A stretch of 64,000 nucleotides of DNA from Terriglobus aquaticus (GTDB lineage Bacteria; Acidobacteriota; Terriglobia; Terriglobales; Acidobacteriaceae). The DNA is taken from positions 3,844,001 to 3,908,000 of the forward strand of contig NZ_JAGSYB010000001.1 of assembly GCF_025685415.1 (NCBI RefSeq). The letters run 5' to 3'. Below, piece by piece: positions 62,873 through 64,000 of the stretch. The position numbers were made by a program, and so were the translations under genes. The notes beneath the pieces were generated by a model that was given only the letters and a program-made list of their open reading frames with translations, ran no database searches and had not been told where the DNA came from. The stretch's first letter is position 1. Every line of letters starts with the position of its first letter.

Positions 62873-64000
62873 ATGCCGGAACCCAACCAACGAATGAACA
62901 CCGGCGTCCCCGGTCTGGACGACATCCTCCAAGGCGGCCTGCCCGGCGGCGAAATGTACCTGCTCGAAGGCGACCCAGGCACTGGCAAGACCACAATCGC
63001 CATGCAGTTCCTGCTGGAAGGCATCCGCCGCAACGAACCCGTTCTCTATCTCAGCTTGTCCGAACCCGAACAGGAACTGCGCAGATCCGCTGACTCACAC
63101 GGCTGGGACTTCTCCGTCGTTCCTGTCGTCGAGTTCATCCCGGACGAAGCTTCCCTCGGTTCCGATGAGCAATACACCGTCTTCCATCCGACCGACGTAG
63201 AGCTGTCCAGCACCATCGACCGCATGTCCGCCGAGGTCGAGAAGGCGAAGCCAACCCGCCTCGTCATCGACTCACTCTCTGAACTCCGCCTGCTTGCCGT
63301 CGACAACATCCGCTATCGCCGCCAGTTGCTCGCCCTCAAGCGCTTCTTCGCGGGCCGCAGAACAACCGTGCTCATGCTTGACGATCGCACCTCCGATGGC
63401 CACGATCGCCAGCTCCAGAGCATCGCTCACGGCGTGATTCGCTTGGAAAAGCTGGCGCGCACCTTTGGCGTCACGCGCCGGCAGATCGAAATCCTCAAGC
63501 TTCGCGGATCCACCTTCCGCGAAGGCTTCCACGACTACAACATCCACTACGAAGGCGTGATCGTCTACCCGCGCCTGGTCGCCGCAGAGCACAGCACGAC
63601 CTTCGAGCACACCGTCGTTCAGAGCGGTCTGCCGCAACTGGACAAGCTGTTCGGCGGCGGCATCCCCCGTGGCTCCAGCACGCTGATCATCGGACCCACA
63701 GGAAGTGGCAAAAGCTCCATCGCCATGCAGTACGCCTATACGGCAGCGAGCCAAGGCGAGCGCGCCATCATCTATGCGTTCGACGAAGTTCTGCGCACCG
63801 CGCAGGAGCGTGCCGAAGGTCTGGGCCTCGACGTCCGCCCCCTGATCGACGCCGGCACCCTTGCCATGTCACAGGTCGACCCCGCGGAGCTTTCGCCCGG
63901 CGAGTTCATCTGGCAGATCCGTCGCGATGTAGAAGACCGGCATACCAAGCTTGTCGTGATCGATAGTCTCAACGGCTTCCTCAATTCCATGCCGGGTGAA
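62873..64000 (+). CDS. KaiC/RAD55-like double P-loop ATPase (3' end cut by window)
   Basis: A reading frame opens with ATG at 62873 (or 62894) and runs off the window without a stop: 376 codons here. It has two RecA-like repeats. The first has MNTGVPGLDDILQGGLPGGE and Walker A GDPGTGKT (33-40), with LSLSEPEQEL beyond. The second begins SGLPQLDKLFGGGIPRGS with GPTGSGKSS (about 273-281) and AFDEVLRTAQERA; LVVIDSLNGF is a Walker B. This is the KaiC-like ATPase layout, found in many non-cyanobacteria with sensor kinases. The frame upstream has no start after the previous gene's stop. No kaiA or kaiB is visible. Confidence 0.88.
   Translation, partial: MPEPNQRMNTGVPGLDDILQGGLPGGEMYLLEGDPGTGKTTIAMQFLLEGIRRNEPVLYLSLSEPEQELRRSADSHGWDFSVVPVVEFIPDEASLGSDEQYTVFHPTDVELSSTIDRMSAEVEKAKPTRLVIDSLSELRLLAVDNIRYRRQLLALKRFFAGRRTTVLMLDDRTSDGHDRQLQSIAHGVIRLEKLARTFGVTRRQIEILKLRGSTFREGFHDYNIHYEGVIVYPRLVAAEHSTTFEHTVVQSGLPQLDKLFGGGIPRGSSTLIIGPTGSGKSSIAMQYAYTAASQGERAIIYAFDEVLRTAQERAEGLGLDVRPLIDAGTLAMSQVDPAELSPGEFIWQIRRDVEDRHTKLVVIDSLNGFLNSMPGE

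Noticed and set aside
62873-64000. Calling the KaiC-like gene a circadian clock component
   Set aside because: No kaiA or kaiB is present and such ATPases are common in bacteria without clocks.

Overview
The window is GC-rich, densely coded DNA from a chromosome that looks like an acidobacterium of the Terriglobia type (Terriglobus/Granulicella/Edaphobacter-like). This is inferred from gene content, not from a marker search. The pointers are a 1,113-residue Oar-like TonB-dependent receptor with an N-terminal carboxypeptidase-regulatory domain, a YXWGXW-repeat protein, bacillithiol-type BshA, many secreted glycoside hydrolases and dehydrogenases, and a small CxxH-type protein of a kind I associate with this group. 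No rRNA, tRNA, CRISPR array or insertion sequence was recognised.

Layout. 0-4 kb: a GT2 glycosyltransferase, an FNT-family channel, and a tightly overlapped pyrimidine-salvage operon (cdd, a small membrane protein, thymidine phosphorylase). 4-10.6 kb: a very large Lhr-type helicase, an AT-richer small gene and a Nei/Fpg-type DNA glycosylase, a plausible DNA-repair unit. 10.7-17.5 kb: envelope genes (beta-barrel protein, TlpA-like thioredoxin, Oar-like receptor, YXWGXW protein). 17.8-23.4 kb: a ROK-family protein with a degenerate first motif, rnc, two tandem signal peptidases I and an AsmA-like protein. 23.5-29 kb: a DUF3761-like secreted protein, an M1-peptidase-like protein without its zinc motif, rlmB, and a sigma factor followed by two overlapping membrane proteins. 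29-32.3 kb: cell-surface genes (acyltransferase 3, GT87-like mannosyltransferase). 32.7-35.4 kb: gyrB. 35.7-42.8 kb: a secreted-enzyme block (GH39, Tat-type Gfo/Idh/MocA oxidoreductase, HExxHxxGxxH metalloprotease, GH76). 43-46.8 kb: an AraC regulator and alpha/beta hydrolase, another Gfo/Idh/MocA oxidoreductase, and an operon of three small unknown genes. 47-51.7 kb: DedA-like protein, TonB-like protein with a 56-residue membrane partner, miaA, and a lipoprotein. 51.8-57 kb: pyrC, pyrB and pyrR interleaved with bshA. 57-64 kb: sthA, an AT-richer single-gene GHKL-ATPase/nuclease fusion, small unknown genes, and a KaiC-like double ATPase cut by the window end.

Working together: cdd and thymidine phosphorylase (salvage) plus pyrR, pyrB and pyrC (de novo synthesis) make pyrimidine metabolism a theme. 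The TonB-like protein, Oar receptor, GH39, GH76 and periplasmic oxidoreductase fit a heterotroph that degrades plant or fungal polysaccharides. Many genes overlap by 4 bases (ATGA/GTGA), and several depend on TTG, GTG or even CTG starts.

The best candidate for an undescribed system is the gene at 59661-61589. It has a complete Bergerat-fold ATPase at its N-terminus and a D...ExK nuclease-like motif near its C-terminus. It stands alone, with a strong ribosome binding site, a terminator hairpin and base composition unlike its neighbours. Second-tier items are the three-gene small-protein operon at 45961-46824, REP-like palindromes read in frame inside lhr and the AsmA-like gene, and the ACTTTGC-N3-GCAAAGT palindromes.
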